Below are positions 5,708-12,997 of a stretch of 27,838 nucleotides of DNA, in pieces. The notes beneath the pieces were generated by a model. That model saw only the letters and a list, made by a program, of their open reading frames with translations. It ran no database searches and was not told where the DNA came from. Source of the stretch: a virus. Both the position numbers and the translations under genes were made by a program. The stretch lies in the IMG/VR virus record IMGVR_UViG_3300017708_002972, positions 1-27,838 of that record; one strand, written 5' to 3'. Numbering within the stretch: the first letter of the stretch is position 1; every line of letters begins with the position of its first letter.

Positions 5708-6372
5708 TTTTTGAGCATGTTGATTTGAATCTCCCTACACTTGATAGGGAGAATATTGATGGACTTCGTTTTTATACAGTAAAAAACGGCGAAAAAGTCC
5801 AAAAACTTGTATCCATTACTTCTGTTATTAGTCATTATAAAAAAGACTTTTTTATAAACTGGAGAAAAAGAGTTGGTGTAGAAAAAGCAAATAGGATTAC
5901 AAAGAGAGCAACCAGCCGCGGCACTGATACGCATCTTTGTATTGAACATTATCTTAAAAATAAAGAGCAACCTCCAACAAAGCCACTTCCGGAAATGCTC
6001 TTTAAAATTTCCAAACCTGCTCTGAGTCGTATAAATAAGATTCATACTCTAGAAGGAGCATTATACAGTATTGCTCTTGGTATTGCTGGTACTGTAGATT
6101 GTATTGCTGAGTTTGATGGAGAACTTGCAATTATTGACTTTAAGACATCAGCAGAACCAAAACCAAGAGATTGGATTGATGGTTACTTCGTCCAGTGCTG
6201 TGCTTATGCATGTATGCTCCATGAATTGACTGGACTTTCGGTTAAAAAATTTGTGATTATTATGACCTGTGAAAATGGAGAAGTAGAAATATATGAAGAA
6301 AGAGATAAGAAAAAATATCTTCGTATGTTAATTGAATATATTGAAAAATTTGTAAATGATAAAACTTCTTGA
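5704..6372 (+). CDS. PD-(D/E)XK nuclease family protein (RecB/MGME1-like)
   Basis: A 222-residue single-domain nuclease. The motifs run in the family order: a SRGTDTH segment with His77, an acidic helix with Glu81 and Glu117, GTVD with Asp132, the catalytic DFK at Asp145-Lys147, and QCCAYA with Gln164. This layout matches Cas4/RecB/MGME1-type exonucleases that act on DNA ends. A role in replication or recombination is likely from its position between phoH and the gp33-gp59 genes. Its TGA stop lies inside the -35 hexamer of the next promoter. Confidence 0.85.
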   Translation: MIFEHVDLNLPTLDRENIDGLRFYTVKNGEKVQKLVSITSVISHYKKDFFINWRKRVGVEKANRITKRATSRGTDTHLCIEHYLKNKEQPPTKPLPEMLFKISKPALSRINKIHTLEGALYSIALGIAGTVDCIAEFDGELAIIDFKTSAEPKPRDWIDGYFVQCCAYACMLHELTGLSVKKFVIIMTCENGEVEIYEERDKKKYLRMLIEYIEKFVNDKTS

Positions 6373-6397
6373 CCTAAGTACTTAATTATGGTAACAT
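6369..6397 (+). promoter_or_regulatory. Sigma70-type promoter (TTGACC-17-TAACAT)
   Basis: TTGACC at 6369-6374 and TAACAT at 6392-6397 are 17 bases apart, 24 bases before the TTG of gp33. The -35 hexamer contains the TGA stop of the nuclease gene. It is suited to drive gp33-gp59-DUF1825. Confidence 0.55.
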
Positions 6398-6421
6398 TTG
6401 ATTAAATTATAGAGAAACATT

Positions 6422-6712
6422 TTGCCAATCAATTTAATAAAATTAATGGAAATAGATTACAAAAAAGAATTATCAAAAGAGATTGAGTCAAAGTTTCTTT
6501 GCCCTTCAAAATTTGCACAAGAAATTGAAGATATTGTTAAGGATGAAAGTGTAAATTACATTGATGCTATAATTTTCTTCTGTGAAAAGAATAAAATTGA
6601 TTTAGATTCAATTCCTAAGTTAATTCCTAAACCACTTAAAGAAAAAATTAAATGTGAAGCAATTGACTTAAATTTCTTAAAAAGAACTTCTAGAGCCAAA
6701 TTAAAATTTTGA
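6422..6712 (+). CDS. 33: Late promoter transcription accessory protein gp33
   Basis: The 96-residue product aligns by eye with T4 gp33 over its core. YIDAIIFFCEKNKI followed by IPKLIPKPLKEKIKCEAIDLNFL corresponds to T4 YLEATTAFLEENSI and FAKFIPSGIIEKIQSEAIDENLL. In T4, gp33 bridges RNA polymerase to the gp45 clamp to activate late promoters. The start is taken as TTG 6422; an in-frame ATG at 6446 would give a shorter form. The gene is under a sigma70-type promoter, as expected for a protein needed before late transcription, and its stop overlaps gp59. Confidence 0.88.
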   Translation: MPINLIKLMEIDYKKELSKEIESKFLCPSKFAQEIEDIVKDESVNYIDAIIFFCEKNKIDLDSIPKLIPKPLKEKIKCEAIDLNFLKRTSRAKLKF

Positions 6713-7305
6713 AATTGGATCCTCATAATTGTTATAAAACATACTTAGCATTAAAAAATCATTTTACGAAAGATACTTATGACTATCATAAGTATCAGGG
6801 TAAGACTAGATCATCAATTCAATCATTTTATAAGAGAAAAGATAGATTTTTCTTTGAGAAGATGAGTCGCCAGAAAAATGATCAAGAAATTTTAGAGTTT
6901 TTTATATCTAGTTTTGCATCTTGTGATGATCCACAATCTCTCTGGATAGGAGAAATTATTAAAACTGGTGAATCTTCTTATATTAAATGGAAGAAAAAAA
7001 TTCAGGAACTTTCACATGTTTTTAAGTCTGATATCTATCAATTGTTTTCTGATAATGACATCCATAAAATATTTGAAACTAATGGATCTTCTCATCCATT
7101 AATTGTTAAAAAGTTTCTAAGAAAAGAAATTACTTTGGAGACTTTAATCATTTTAGATAAACTTTTGGACCTTAGAAAAACTTATGATGAAAAAATGAAA
7201 GATCCTATTTGGGATTTTATTTCTATGAGAATTCGTAAATACTCTCCATTTATAAAAATTGATAAATTTAAATATAAAAAAATTTTAAAGGAGTGCGTAA
7301 ATTGA
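6709..7305 (+). CDS. 59: Loader of gp41 DNA helicase, gp59
   Basis: A 198-residue, basic, mostly helical protein matching T4 gp59 in layout. It has an N-terminal YKTYLALKNHF segment, a KRKDRFFFEKMS stretch like T4 KRRDKYFFQKLS, a SLWIGEI segment like T4 DAWIGDI, and a C-terminal domain with LETLIILDKLL (T4 FETFILLDSFL). gp59 loads the replicative helicase on gp32-coated forked DNA. The start is a TTG inside a TTGA overlap with the gp33 stop. The genes gp33, gp59, DUF1825 and gp32 are consecutive, which fits one replication and late-transcription cluster. Confidence 0.9.
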   Translation: MKLDPHNCYKTYLALKNHFTKDTYDYHKYQGKTRSSIQSFYKRKDRFFFEKMSRQKNDQEILEFFISSFASCDDPQSLWIGEIIKTGESSYIKWKKKIQELSHVFKSDIYQLFSDNDIHKIFETNGSSHPLIVKKFLRKEITLETLIILDKLLDLRKTYDEKMKDPIWDFISMRIRKYSPFIKIDKFKYKKILKECVN

Positions 7306-7637
7306 ATTTCTTTGATTCTGAAATGGTAAGATCAGAACTTACAAAAATCTCTGAACTGCAAGAAGACATTTACAGGAACGTTTTTACGTTCTATGAAATG
7401 GATAAAGATGCTAAAATTAATCATGTCAATCTTTTACAAGAACTTCTTGAGAAACAAAGAGTTCTTTATACTCGCATGAGTCTTTCTGATGATCCTGAAG
7501 CAAAAGAAATGAAGGATAGAATTATAGACTCCGCTAAGATGATGGGTCTTGAAGAAGGAATGGACATTTCATACATGTTCGGAAACATGGAAAAACTTTT
7601 AGAATCATTGAAAGAGGAGATTGACAAGCAGTCATAA
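7302..7637 (+). CDS. DUF1825 family protein
   Basis: A 111-residue helical protein starting MNFFDSEMVRSELTKISELQE. This matches DUF1825, a family in cyanobacteria and their phages with an N-terminal FFDSE motif and unknown function. The TTG at 7302 is chosen because AAAGGAG ends 8 bases earlier and because it makes a TTGA overlap with the gp59 stop; a GTG at 7293 is the alternative. A likely acquisition from the host is inferred from the family's distribution. The promoter of gp32 begins inside its last codons. Confidence 0.82.
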   Translation: MNFFDSEMVRSELTKISELQEDIYRNVFTFYEMDKDAKINHVNLLQELLEKQRVLYTRMSLSDDPEAKEMKDRIIDSAKMMGLEEGMDISYMFGNMEKLLESLKEEIDKQS

Positions 7638-7649
7638 GTAGACTATAAT
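7621..7649 (+). promoter_or_regulatory. Consensus sigma70 promoter for gp32 (TTGACA-17-TATAAT)
   Basis: Perfect -35 (TTGACA, 7621-7626) and -10 (TATAAT, 7644-7649) hexamers with a 17-base spacer form the strongest promoter in the window. It lies 72 bases before the gp32 ATG and would allow abundant gp32 early in infection, in addition to read-through from the gp33 operon. Confidence 0.88.
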
Positions 7650-7656
7650 GACTTCA

Positions 7657-7687
7657 GCGGCTAGGGAACCCGCACCAAAGCTAACCC
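7657..7687 (+). promoter_or_regulatory. gp32 leader hairpin, possible pseudoknot
   Basis: In the gp32 leader GCGG (7657-7660) pairs with CCGC (7670-7673) around a 9-base loop that contains GGG (7664-7666). CCC at 7685-7687 could pair with that loop to make an H-type pseudoknot, but the second stem is only 3 bp. T4 gp32 represses its own translation by binding from a leader pseudoknot, so a similar element would be expected here; the support is modest. Confidence 0.35.
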
Positions 7688-7721
7688 ACACAGGCCAAAC
7701 ATAAAAAAAGGTAAAAAACAA

Positions 7722-8708
7722 ATGTCTTTCGCAGATCTTAAGAAAAAATCTAGACTCGGTTCTCTCACTGAAAAACTTGTAAAGGAAGTAGAGAAGGGTA
7801 CAGGATCAAAAACTGTCGATGAACGTTTCTGGAAACCAGAAATGGGTAAAGGTGGAACTGGAAGCGCAGTTATTCGTTTTCTTCCCGCTATTGAAGGAGA
7901 GGATGTTCCTTGGGTCAAACTTTTCAATCACGCTTTCCAGGATGTTGGAGGTTGGTACATTGAAAATTCTCGTACATCTATTGGACAGAAAGACCCAGTA
8001 AGTGATTTAAATCGCAGTCTTGTTAATGAGCACGGTGGTGATTTTAAGAGATGTCCTCAGAAAGTTCAAGATATTGTTCGCGACCGTAAGCGTAAGTTGT
8101 CTTACTACTCTAACATCTATGTGGTAAAGGATCCCTTGCATCCTGAAAATGAGGGTAAAGTATTCCTTTTCAAGTATGGTAAGAAAATCTTTGATAAAAT
8201 TCTTACTGCAATGCAACCTGAGTTTGAGGATGAAGAAGCAATCAATCCTTTTGACTTTTGGGAAGGTGCAAACTTCAAGCTGAAGATTGTGAAGAAGGAT
8301 GGTTATTGGAATTATGATAATTCTGAGTTTGCTAGTCCTGCTCCTATTCTAGAAGATGATGAAGTTATTGAAGCATTATGGAATAAAGAGCATTCTCTTA
8401 CTGCAATTGTCAATGCAGATCAATTCAAGTCTTATGAAGATCTTGAAAAGCGTATGAACATGGTTCTTGGTATTGGAAAAGTTGCTCCTAAGACTTCATC
8501 TTATGATCAAGAGGAAGAGTATGAGTCTTATGTTCCAAAGCGCACTAAAGAAGATAGTGTTGTAGAAGAACTGGAGGCATCTTATCAGAAGAGTAAAAAT
8601 ACTTCTGAACTTCCTGATACTATGAAAAAGGAACTTGATAATCTTAGTTCAAGTTCTGATGATGATGATGAAATCATGTCAAAGTTCCAAGGACTTATGG
8701 ATGATTAA
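7722..8708 (+). CDS. 32: Single-stranded DNA-binding protein gp32
   Basis: A 328-residue gp32 that coats ssDNA during replication, recombination and repair. The basic N-terminus (LKKKSRLGSL) fits the self-interaction domain. The core shows GSAVIRFLP, FNHAF, GGWYIE, SYYSNIYVVKDP and PENEGKVFLFKYGKKIFDK, all close to T4 gp32. The C-terminus is acidic (SSSSDDDDE near 305-318) and should contact gp59 and the polymerase. The T4 zinc ligands (His64, Cys77, Cys87, Cys90) are not preserved; one Cys, Cys111, remains in that region. A strong promoter and structured leader precede it, and a terminator follows inside the opposing gp53 gene. Confidence 0.95.
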   Translation: MSFADLKKKSRLGSLTEKLVKEVEKGTGSKTVDERFWKPEMGKGGTGSAVIRFLPAIEGEDVPWVKLFNHAFQDVGGWYIENSRTSIGQKDPVSDLNRSLVNEHGGDFKRCPQKVQDIVRDRKRKLSYYSNIYVVKDPLHPENEGKVFLFKYGKKIFDKILTAMQPEFEDEEAINPFDFWEGANFKLKIVKKDGYWNYDNSEFASPAPILEDDEVIEALWNKEHSLTAIVNADQFKSYEDLEKRMNMVLGIGKVAPKTSSYDQEEEYESYVPKRTKEDSVVEELEASYQKSKNTSELPDTMKKELDNLSSSSDDDDEIMSKFQGLMDD

Positions 8709-9461
8709 TCAACCATAAAGTTTGATGTTATCTCCTTGCTTTAAGGTGTCACTCAGAAATTGAGTGGCACCTTTTTTGTATTTCATAATTCTATCAAGAT
8801 CATCAAAAATTATAGGTACATATTCTTTTTTTAGGAGATAAATTTGTCTTTTTTGATTTTCTTTTCTTTCTTCTACTTCCTTAAATGTAATTGGGTTTGT
8901 AATGTTTGAAACGAGAACATCATTTCCAGTACCCTCATCATAGAATTCTATAAAGTAAGGAACTGTGTTTTCAAAATCTGGGTTTGTAGAGTATCCACCA
9001 TCTACATTAACAATTAATTTGCGATAATCGATGACTAGATTTGATGAAAGAAGAGTACCTTTAGGTATAATGACTTTTCCAACTGAATTTTTTACTTCTT
9101 CAGTTTCATAATGAGAAATAGAGTTTAATTCTTCATAAGAACCATATTTTTCAAGCATAATGTTATCAAAGTTTTCATTTGACATTGGCCACTCATTATA
9201 AAAATTAAGAATGTTATTAGATAATAGAATTAACCAATCTAATTTAGGATCATTATATATTTTATTTGCAACATTATCCGGTCTTTCATCACCTATAATT
9301 GAATACAAACTAAAGAAGTTTAAGTCTTCAAAAATTTCATCACGAAGTTTAACTCTTTTAAATAAATTTTTTACTTCTGTGAAATTACCAATGCTTTTAC
9401 TATTGTAATTTCTATCAACATAATTGAAATTAGGAACTTGTCTGAAATATTGTCTTGCCAT
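8709..9461 (-). CDS. 53: Baseplate wedge protein gp53
   Basis: A 250-residue gp53, a wedge component that joins wedges around the hub. The N-terminal MARQYFRQVPNFNYVDR and the segment DPKLDWLILLSNNILNFYNEWP are characteristic. The family has an N-terminal domain followed by a LysM-like region, and PKGTLL near residue 133 fits the later part. It is the last gene of the minus-strand gp4-gp48-gp53 cassette, 1 base after gp48, and it ends immediately next to the gp32 stop, with no intergenic base. Confidence 0.9.
   Translation of the reverse strand: MARQYFRQVPNFNYVDRNYNSKSIGNFTEVKNLFKRVKLRDEIFEDLNFFSLYSIIGDERPDNVANKIYNDPKLDWLILLSNNILNFYNEWPMSNENFDNIMLEKYGSYEELNSISHYETEEVKNSVGKVIIPKGTLLSSNLVIDYRKLIVNVDGGYSTNPDFENTVPYFIEFYDEGTGNDVLVSNITNPITFKEVEERKENQKRQIYLLKKEYVPIIFDDLDRIMKYKKGATQFLSDTLKQGDNIKLYG
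8743..8777 (+). terminator. Strong terminator for gp32 inside the 3' end of gp53
   Basis: GGTGTCACTCA (8745-8755) pairs with TGAGTGGCACC (8761-8771), 11 bp with one G-T pair and a 5-base loop, followed by six T. On the plus strand it is a classic intrinsic terminator starting 35 bases after the gp32 stop. These bases also code for about residues 231-239 of gp53 on the minus strand, where no U-run follows the hairpin. Confidence 0.9.
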
Positions 9462-9462
9462 T

Positions 9463-10758
9463 TTAATATCCTATTGAGTGGTCTTCTACAAGTTCGTCTT
9501 CATAATCACTTTGATATAGTGGAGTGATTTCACTGAATGCAAATTGTAGATCGTATTGCACCATTGTGCATTTTTCATCATCATAAGTCATGTATGTTCC
9601 TAAAGGAGTGTAATTTACATTAAAAGTTTGTAAAGCACATGCTTTACGTTTTATTTTACCTGGAGCAATTAGATTTAATGATTCGTGAGTTTCTCCAGTT
9701 CCCTTTTGATATTCAATCCAAAATACATCTGGTGCTTTTAGAAATAAATCACCACTTTTTCCTTTTACTGCCATGTGATACTTAAAGTATTTGATAATTT
9801 TTTTAATATTTTCTGCTTCCGTATCATTTCTTGCAGACATTTTGAAGGAAAAAGCAAATTGTCTAAGTTTTGGTTCTTTGAAGATGAGTTCTAAACTTGG
9901 ATTGAATACTTGTTGCGTTGCTCTTGTAAATAAATCCGGGTTATTAGCAGCCTTAGATGCTGTAAGATTTGTAATATTACCTTTTAATTGACTTAATTCT
10001 TTTTTAACACTTCCTTCTGCGTTAGAAGTATCACCATCAATAAGACCTGATGCAACATCAAATAGAACAGCATCAGTAGGACTTAATTTACTATCACCCC
10101 ATCCAACTACATTTGAATCTGAAATTGGTCCTTGAATAGAGACATAAACATTTCCACCAACTGATTTATATTCAAGTGGATTTTTAATTGTTCTTTTTGT
10201 CAAAGATACTGCTGTAAATTTAATCCTATCTTGTTGATTACTTTTTATGTCGTCTGGATAAGTAATTACAGTTCCTACTTCAATTGGAGTTTTTTTAGAA
10301 ATATCCTCGGTGTCAAATTCTATTATTTTACCTGGATCAATGCCTGGATCTTGTTCTTCAGTATTTGACCCTGATTTATATTCCTTTGTTTCTTTTAATT
10401 GTTCTTTTTCTTCTGGCGTAGATGCTTTTTCTATAACAAATAATGCTTGTCTTTTTGATGTATTTTGTGCTTTTTTTAATGCTTCATTTCCTCCCTGTGT
10501 TCTTTTGAAATCATCAAGATTTCTTTGAGTTTGTTGATTTGGAGGAACTATACTTCCATCTGCATTTGTTGTTTGTAATAATGACCTTGAGTTTATTCCG
10601 AGAATGCCAGGACTTACAAAATATAGTTGTCTTTGCCCAGTAGAAGCATTTACTACGACAGCATACCTTTTCCCATCCTGAACAAATTCGGAAGAGTATT
10701 CTTCAGGTTTATTTAAATTTGGCGTACTCCAACCTGGTATAATTGGTCTCTGTGCCAT
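9463..10758 (-). CDS. 48: Baseplate tail-tube cap protein gp48
   Basis: A 431-residue protein of the gp48/gp54 type, which caps the baseplate and starts the tail tube. The tube-fold core is in the C-terminal half. It includes NPSLELIFKEPKLRQFAFSF, ARNDTEAENIKKIIKYFKYHM and FNVNYTPLGTYMTYDDEKCT, ending in FAFSEITPLYQSDY. The N-terminal half, with a Lys/Glu-rich middle, is more divergent and makes it longer than T4 gp48. I call gp48 rather than gp54 because gp48 is the one usually kept in cyanophages. A perfect TATAAATA lies upstream on this strand. Confidence 0.85.
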   Translation of the reverse strand: MAQRPIIPGWSTPNLNKPEEYSSEFVQDGKRYAVVVNASTGQRQLYFVSPGILGINSRSLLQTTNADGSIVPPNQQTQRNLDDFKRTQGGNEALKKAQNTSKRQALFVIEKASTPEEKEQLKETKEYKSGSNTEEQDPGIDPGKIIEFDTEDISKKTPIEVGTVITYPDDIKSNQQDRIKFTAVSLTKRTIKNPLEYKSVGGNVYVSIQGPISDSNVVGWGDSKLSPTDAVLFDVASGLIDGDTSNAEGSVKKELSQLKGNITNLTASKAANNPDLFTRATQQVFNPSLELIFKEPKLRQFAFSFKMSARNDTEAENIKKIIKYFKYHMAVKGKSGDLFLKAPDVFWIEYQKGTGETHESLNLIAPGKIKRKACALQTFNVNYTPLGTYMTYDDEKCTMVQYDLQFAFSEITPLYQSDYEDELVEDHSIGY

Positions 10759-10771
10759 AGCATTTTTTAGT

Positions 10772-10779
10772 TATTTATA
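10772..10779 (-). promoter_or_regulatory. T4-type late promoter for gp48 (TATAAATA)
   Basis: The minus strand reads TATAAATA from 10779 to 10772, 13 bases before the gp48 ATG and overlapping the gp4 stop. It is an exact match to the T4 late consensus, in the right strand and place. Confidence 0.55.
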
Positions 10780-11224
10780 GACCTAATTCATCTTCTGTAA
10801 TTATCTTAAATTCTATCAATCTATCTTCACACCATTCTTGGGCTGCTTTCCACTTGGCAAGATTTTTATTATAGGTAACAACTTCATTAATGTAGGTTCT
10901 TTTTTTCTTACCTTTTGATTGTTTTGGTATAACTGTTTGTCTTTTTGGTTTGACTTCTATTAAATATTTTTTGATTGCTCCACTACTTTCTTTTATTTTC
11001 ATAATAAAATCTGGAAAGTACCTACGAACTTTATTTGTTGTTGGGTCAAAATAGGGAATAAAAAACTCTTCTGATCCCCATTCTAAAATATTATCATTAC
11101 GATCACAGTATCTCATAAATTTTAGTTCCCAAGAAGATCTATAGATAATGTTTCTTGAGTCACCTTTGTATTTGTTAGGAAATCTTGGATGAAATCTTCC
11201 TTGATGATATTTCCCTTCTCGCAT
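10775..11224 (-). CDS. 4: Head completion protein gp4
   Basis: A 149-residue protein matching T4 gp4 (also called gp50/65). Shared features are NIIYRSSWELKFMRYCDRN, ILEWGSEEFFIPY, RRYFPDFIMK, LIEVKPKRQT, AKWKAAQEWC and a C-terminal TEDEL. The fold is nuclease-like: the FPDF Asp and the EVKPK Glu-Lys resemble PD-(D/E)XK active sites. In T4 it is needed for filled heads to accept tails. It leads the minus-strand cassette and is divergent from the 323-residue tail gene. Confidence 0.92.
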   Translation of the reverse strand: MREGKYHQGRFHPRFPNKYKGDSRNIIYRSSWELKFMRYCDRNDNILEWGSEEFFIPYFDPTTNKVRRYFPDFIMKIKESSGAIKKYLIEVKPKRQTVIPKQSKGKKKRTYINEVVTYNKNLAKWKAAQEWCEDRLIEFKIITEDELGL

Positions 11225-11248
11225 ACATAATATATAAGAACCAAAAAG

Positions 11249-11256
11249 TATTTATA
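11249..11256 (-). promoter_or_regulatory. T4-type late promoter for gp4-gp48-gp53 (TATAAATA)
   Basis: The minus strand reads TATAAATA from 11256 to 11249, 24 bases before the gp4 ATG in the 35-bp divergent gap. It is an exact match to the T4 late consensus and should drive the whole minus-strand cassette. Confidence 0.65.
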
Positions 11257-11259
11257 GAA

Positions 11260-12231
11260 ATGTCAAATTCATTTCCAAGAACTGGACTTCCCACTAATTT
11301 CGACATTCCTACCGAAAGAATTTTTAATACAGAAATTGATAACGATTTATTGAATGCAAATTTGTTTACTTCTAATGTTACATTACCAGCAAGTAACTTT
11401 GATAATACTCTAAGAGAAAGTTCAAAATCATCATCTGCTCCTAGTCCTAGAAGAACTGCTGCTTCTACAATCAAAGAGAAGTTACTGAAACCTGCTCATA
11501 CTTCTCACTTTGAATGTCATTTTAACCCACCCAATGATGTGGTTTCTTGGTTGTCTAATAGGAATTTGAATCCTCAAGATCCAAATAATCAAAGGTTGAT
11601 AACTCTTTCTTGCACTGAAACTTCACTTCCAGGGTCTAGAATGGCAACAAATACACTTCAAGATAATCATCATGGAGTAACTGAAAGACATGCTTATCGT
11701 CGCCAATTTGATGACACTGCATCTTTCACATTTTATGTTGATGCTCCAAAATCAGGTTCTGAACATGGATATAAATTAATTTGGTTTTTTGAGCAATGGA
11801 AGTCTTTTATAATGAATGAAGAAGATCGTGATATTTCTCTTGATGCCTATAATTGGTATTATAGAGCAAAATTCCCAGAAACATACATGACAAACATTTT
11901 TATTACTAAATTTGAGAGAGATATTGATTTGGTTACTATTAATCCATCTAAATCTACTAAGAAATATTTGGAGTATATGTTTTTGCAGGCATTTCCGATT
12001 TCTATTAATACCATGCCTGTTTCTTATGATCAATCTCAGGTACTTAAGTGTACAGTTTCTTTTGCATTTAGTAGATACATTTTAAAAAGAAAGACGGGAA
12101 TTTCTGAAGGTGATGCATCACAAAACTCTAAAAATCCATTTGATTTAGATTTTACTGATCCTTTTCAAAGACCTTTAAGTCCCACTCAAAGAAGTCCTAT
12201 CCCCCTTGAAGTGATACCATTTAGACCTTAA
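11260..12231 (+). CDS. Tail tube-fold virion protein (possible gp54 counterpart)
   Basis: The ATG at 11260 gives 323 residues; the frame is open further upstream but into gp4. The N-terminus (1-85) looks disordered and Ser/Asn-rich. The core (about 90-285) has features of gp19-type tube proteins: LITLSCTETSLPGSRMAT, a RQFDDTASFTFYVD strand pair, KLIWFFEQWKSFI, and YMFLQAFPISINTMPVSY. A Pro-rich tail closes it. It precedes gp26 and the giant tail proteins, so it may be a tube-initiating baseplate protein like T4 gp54; this is inference from fold and place. Confidence 0.75.
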   Translation: MSNSFPRTGLPTNFDIPTERIFNTEIDNDLLNANLFTSNVTLPASNFDNTLRESSKSSSAPSPRRTAASTIKEKLLKPAHTSHFECHFNPPNDVVSWLSNRNLNPQDPNNQRLITLSCTETSLPGSRMATNTLQDNHHGVTERHAYRRQFDDTASFTFYVDAPKSGSEHGYKLIWFFEQWKSFIMNEEDRDISLDAYNWYYRAKFPETYMTNIFITKFERDIDLVTINPSKSTKKYLEYMFLQAFPISINTMPVSYDQSQVLKCTVSFAFSRYILKRKTGISEGDASQNSKNPFDLDFTDPFQRPLSPTQRSPIPLEVIPFRP

Positions 12232-12239
12232 ATAGATGT

Positions 12240-12247
12240 AATAAATA
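12240..12247 (+). promoter_or_regulatory. Late promoter upstream of gp26 (AATAAATA)
   Basis: AATAAATA fits the NATAAATA late pattern of cyanophages and lies 28 bases before the gp26 ATG, in the 44-bp gap after the tube-fold gene. It probably opens transcription of the tail module. Confidence 0.5.
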
Positions 12248-12275
12248 AAGTATCTGAATACATTATTGGATAATT

Positions 12276-12995
12276 ATGCCACTACCTAAAATTGTTACGC
12301 CAACTTATGAGTTAGTGTTACCTTCTACCGGCAAAACAATTAAATACAGACCTTTTCTTGTCAAAGAAGAAAAAGTTCTCGTAATCGCTATGGAATCTGA
12401 GGATACAAAACAAATTACAAATGCGGTTAAAACTGTTATAAAAAATTGTATTGAAACCAGAGGAATTAAAGTCGAAACGTTGCCTACATTTGATATTGAA
12501 TATCTTTTCTTAAACATCAGATCTAAATCTGTTGGAGAAGAAATTGATGTGAATATTATTTGCCCTGATGATGGAAAAACTGAAGTTCCTGTTACTATTA
12601 ATGTTGATGAAATTCAAGTAATCAAAAACGATAAACATAATAACCGCATTAAACTTGATGATAATGTAATGATGGAAATGAAATATCCATCTCTCGATCA
12701 GTTTATTAAGAATAATTTTGATATTTCTAATAACACTAACATCGACCAGTCGTTTGATTTGATTGCATCTTGTATTGATAAGATTTTTACGGAAGAAGAA
12801 GTTTGGACATCATCTGATGTAACTAAAAAAGAACTTGTTGATTTTCTTGACCAGATGAATACAAATCAATTTAAAGAAATTGAGGAATTTTTCAATACGA
12901 TGCCTAAGTTAACTCACAAGTTTAATGTCAGTAATCCAAAGACTGGTATTGAGTCTGAAGTTGTATTGGAGGGACTGGCAAGTTTTTTCGGCTAG
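12276..12995 (+). CDS. 26: Baseplate hub/tail assembly protein gp26
   Basis: A 239-residue protein of the T4 gp26 (T4 baseplate) family. The N-terminal LPKIVTPTYELVLPSTGKTIKYRPFLVKEEKVL and the following IVIAMES-type helix are typical. A beta-rich middle (VNIICPDDGKTEVPVTINVDEIQV) is followed by a helical C-terminus with KKELVDFLDQMNTNQF. It is thought to act in hub assembly rather than as a main structural part. The last codons AGT TTT TTC contain a -1 slippery heptamer, so a fraction of ribosomes may make a longer fusion of about 305 residues with the next ORF. Confidence 0.88.
   Translation: MPLPKIVTPTYELVLPSTGKTIKYRPFLVKEEKVLVIAMESEDTKQITNAVKTVIKNCIETRGIKVETLPTFDIEYLFLNIRSKSVGEEIDVNIICPDDGKTEVPVTINVDEIQVIKNDKHNNRIKLDDNVMMEMKYPSLDQFIKNNFDISNNTNIDQSFDLIASCIDKIFTEEEVWTSSDVTKKELVDFLDQMNTNQFKEIEEFFNTMPKLTHKFNVSNPKTGIESEVVLEGLASFFG
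12983..12989 (+). other. Candidate -1 programmed frameshift site (T TTT TTC)
   Basis: In the gp26 frame the end reads AGT TTT TTC GGC TAG. T TTT TTC at 12983-12989 fits the X XXY YYZ slippery pattern. After a -1 slip the frame continues CGG CTA GGA ATG, which is exactly the frame of the ORF at 12998, with no stop between. A weak stem TCTCA (13001-13005) with TGAGA (13015-13019) lies 11 bases downstream. The place, between a tube-fold gene and tape-measure-like genes, is where lambda-like phages keep their gpG/gpGT frameshift. Confidence 0.65.
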
Positions 12996-12997
12996 GA

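Noticed and set aside
6030-6037. Exact TATAAATA inside the nuclease gene
   Set aside because: It is about 385 bases from the next gene start, and such an octamer is expected several times by chance in DNA this AT-rich.
5530-6045. 171-codon minus-strand frame across the phoH/nuclease junction
   Set aside because: It overlaps two genes with clear catalytic motifs on the plus strand and encodes no recognisable protein.
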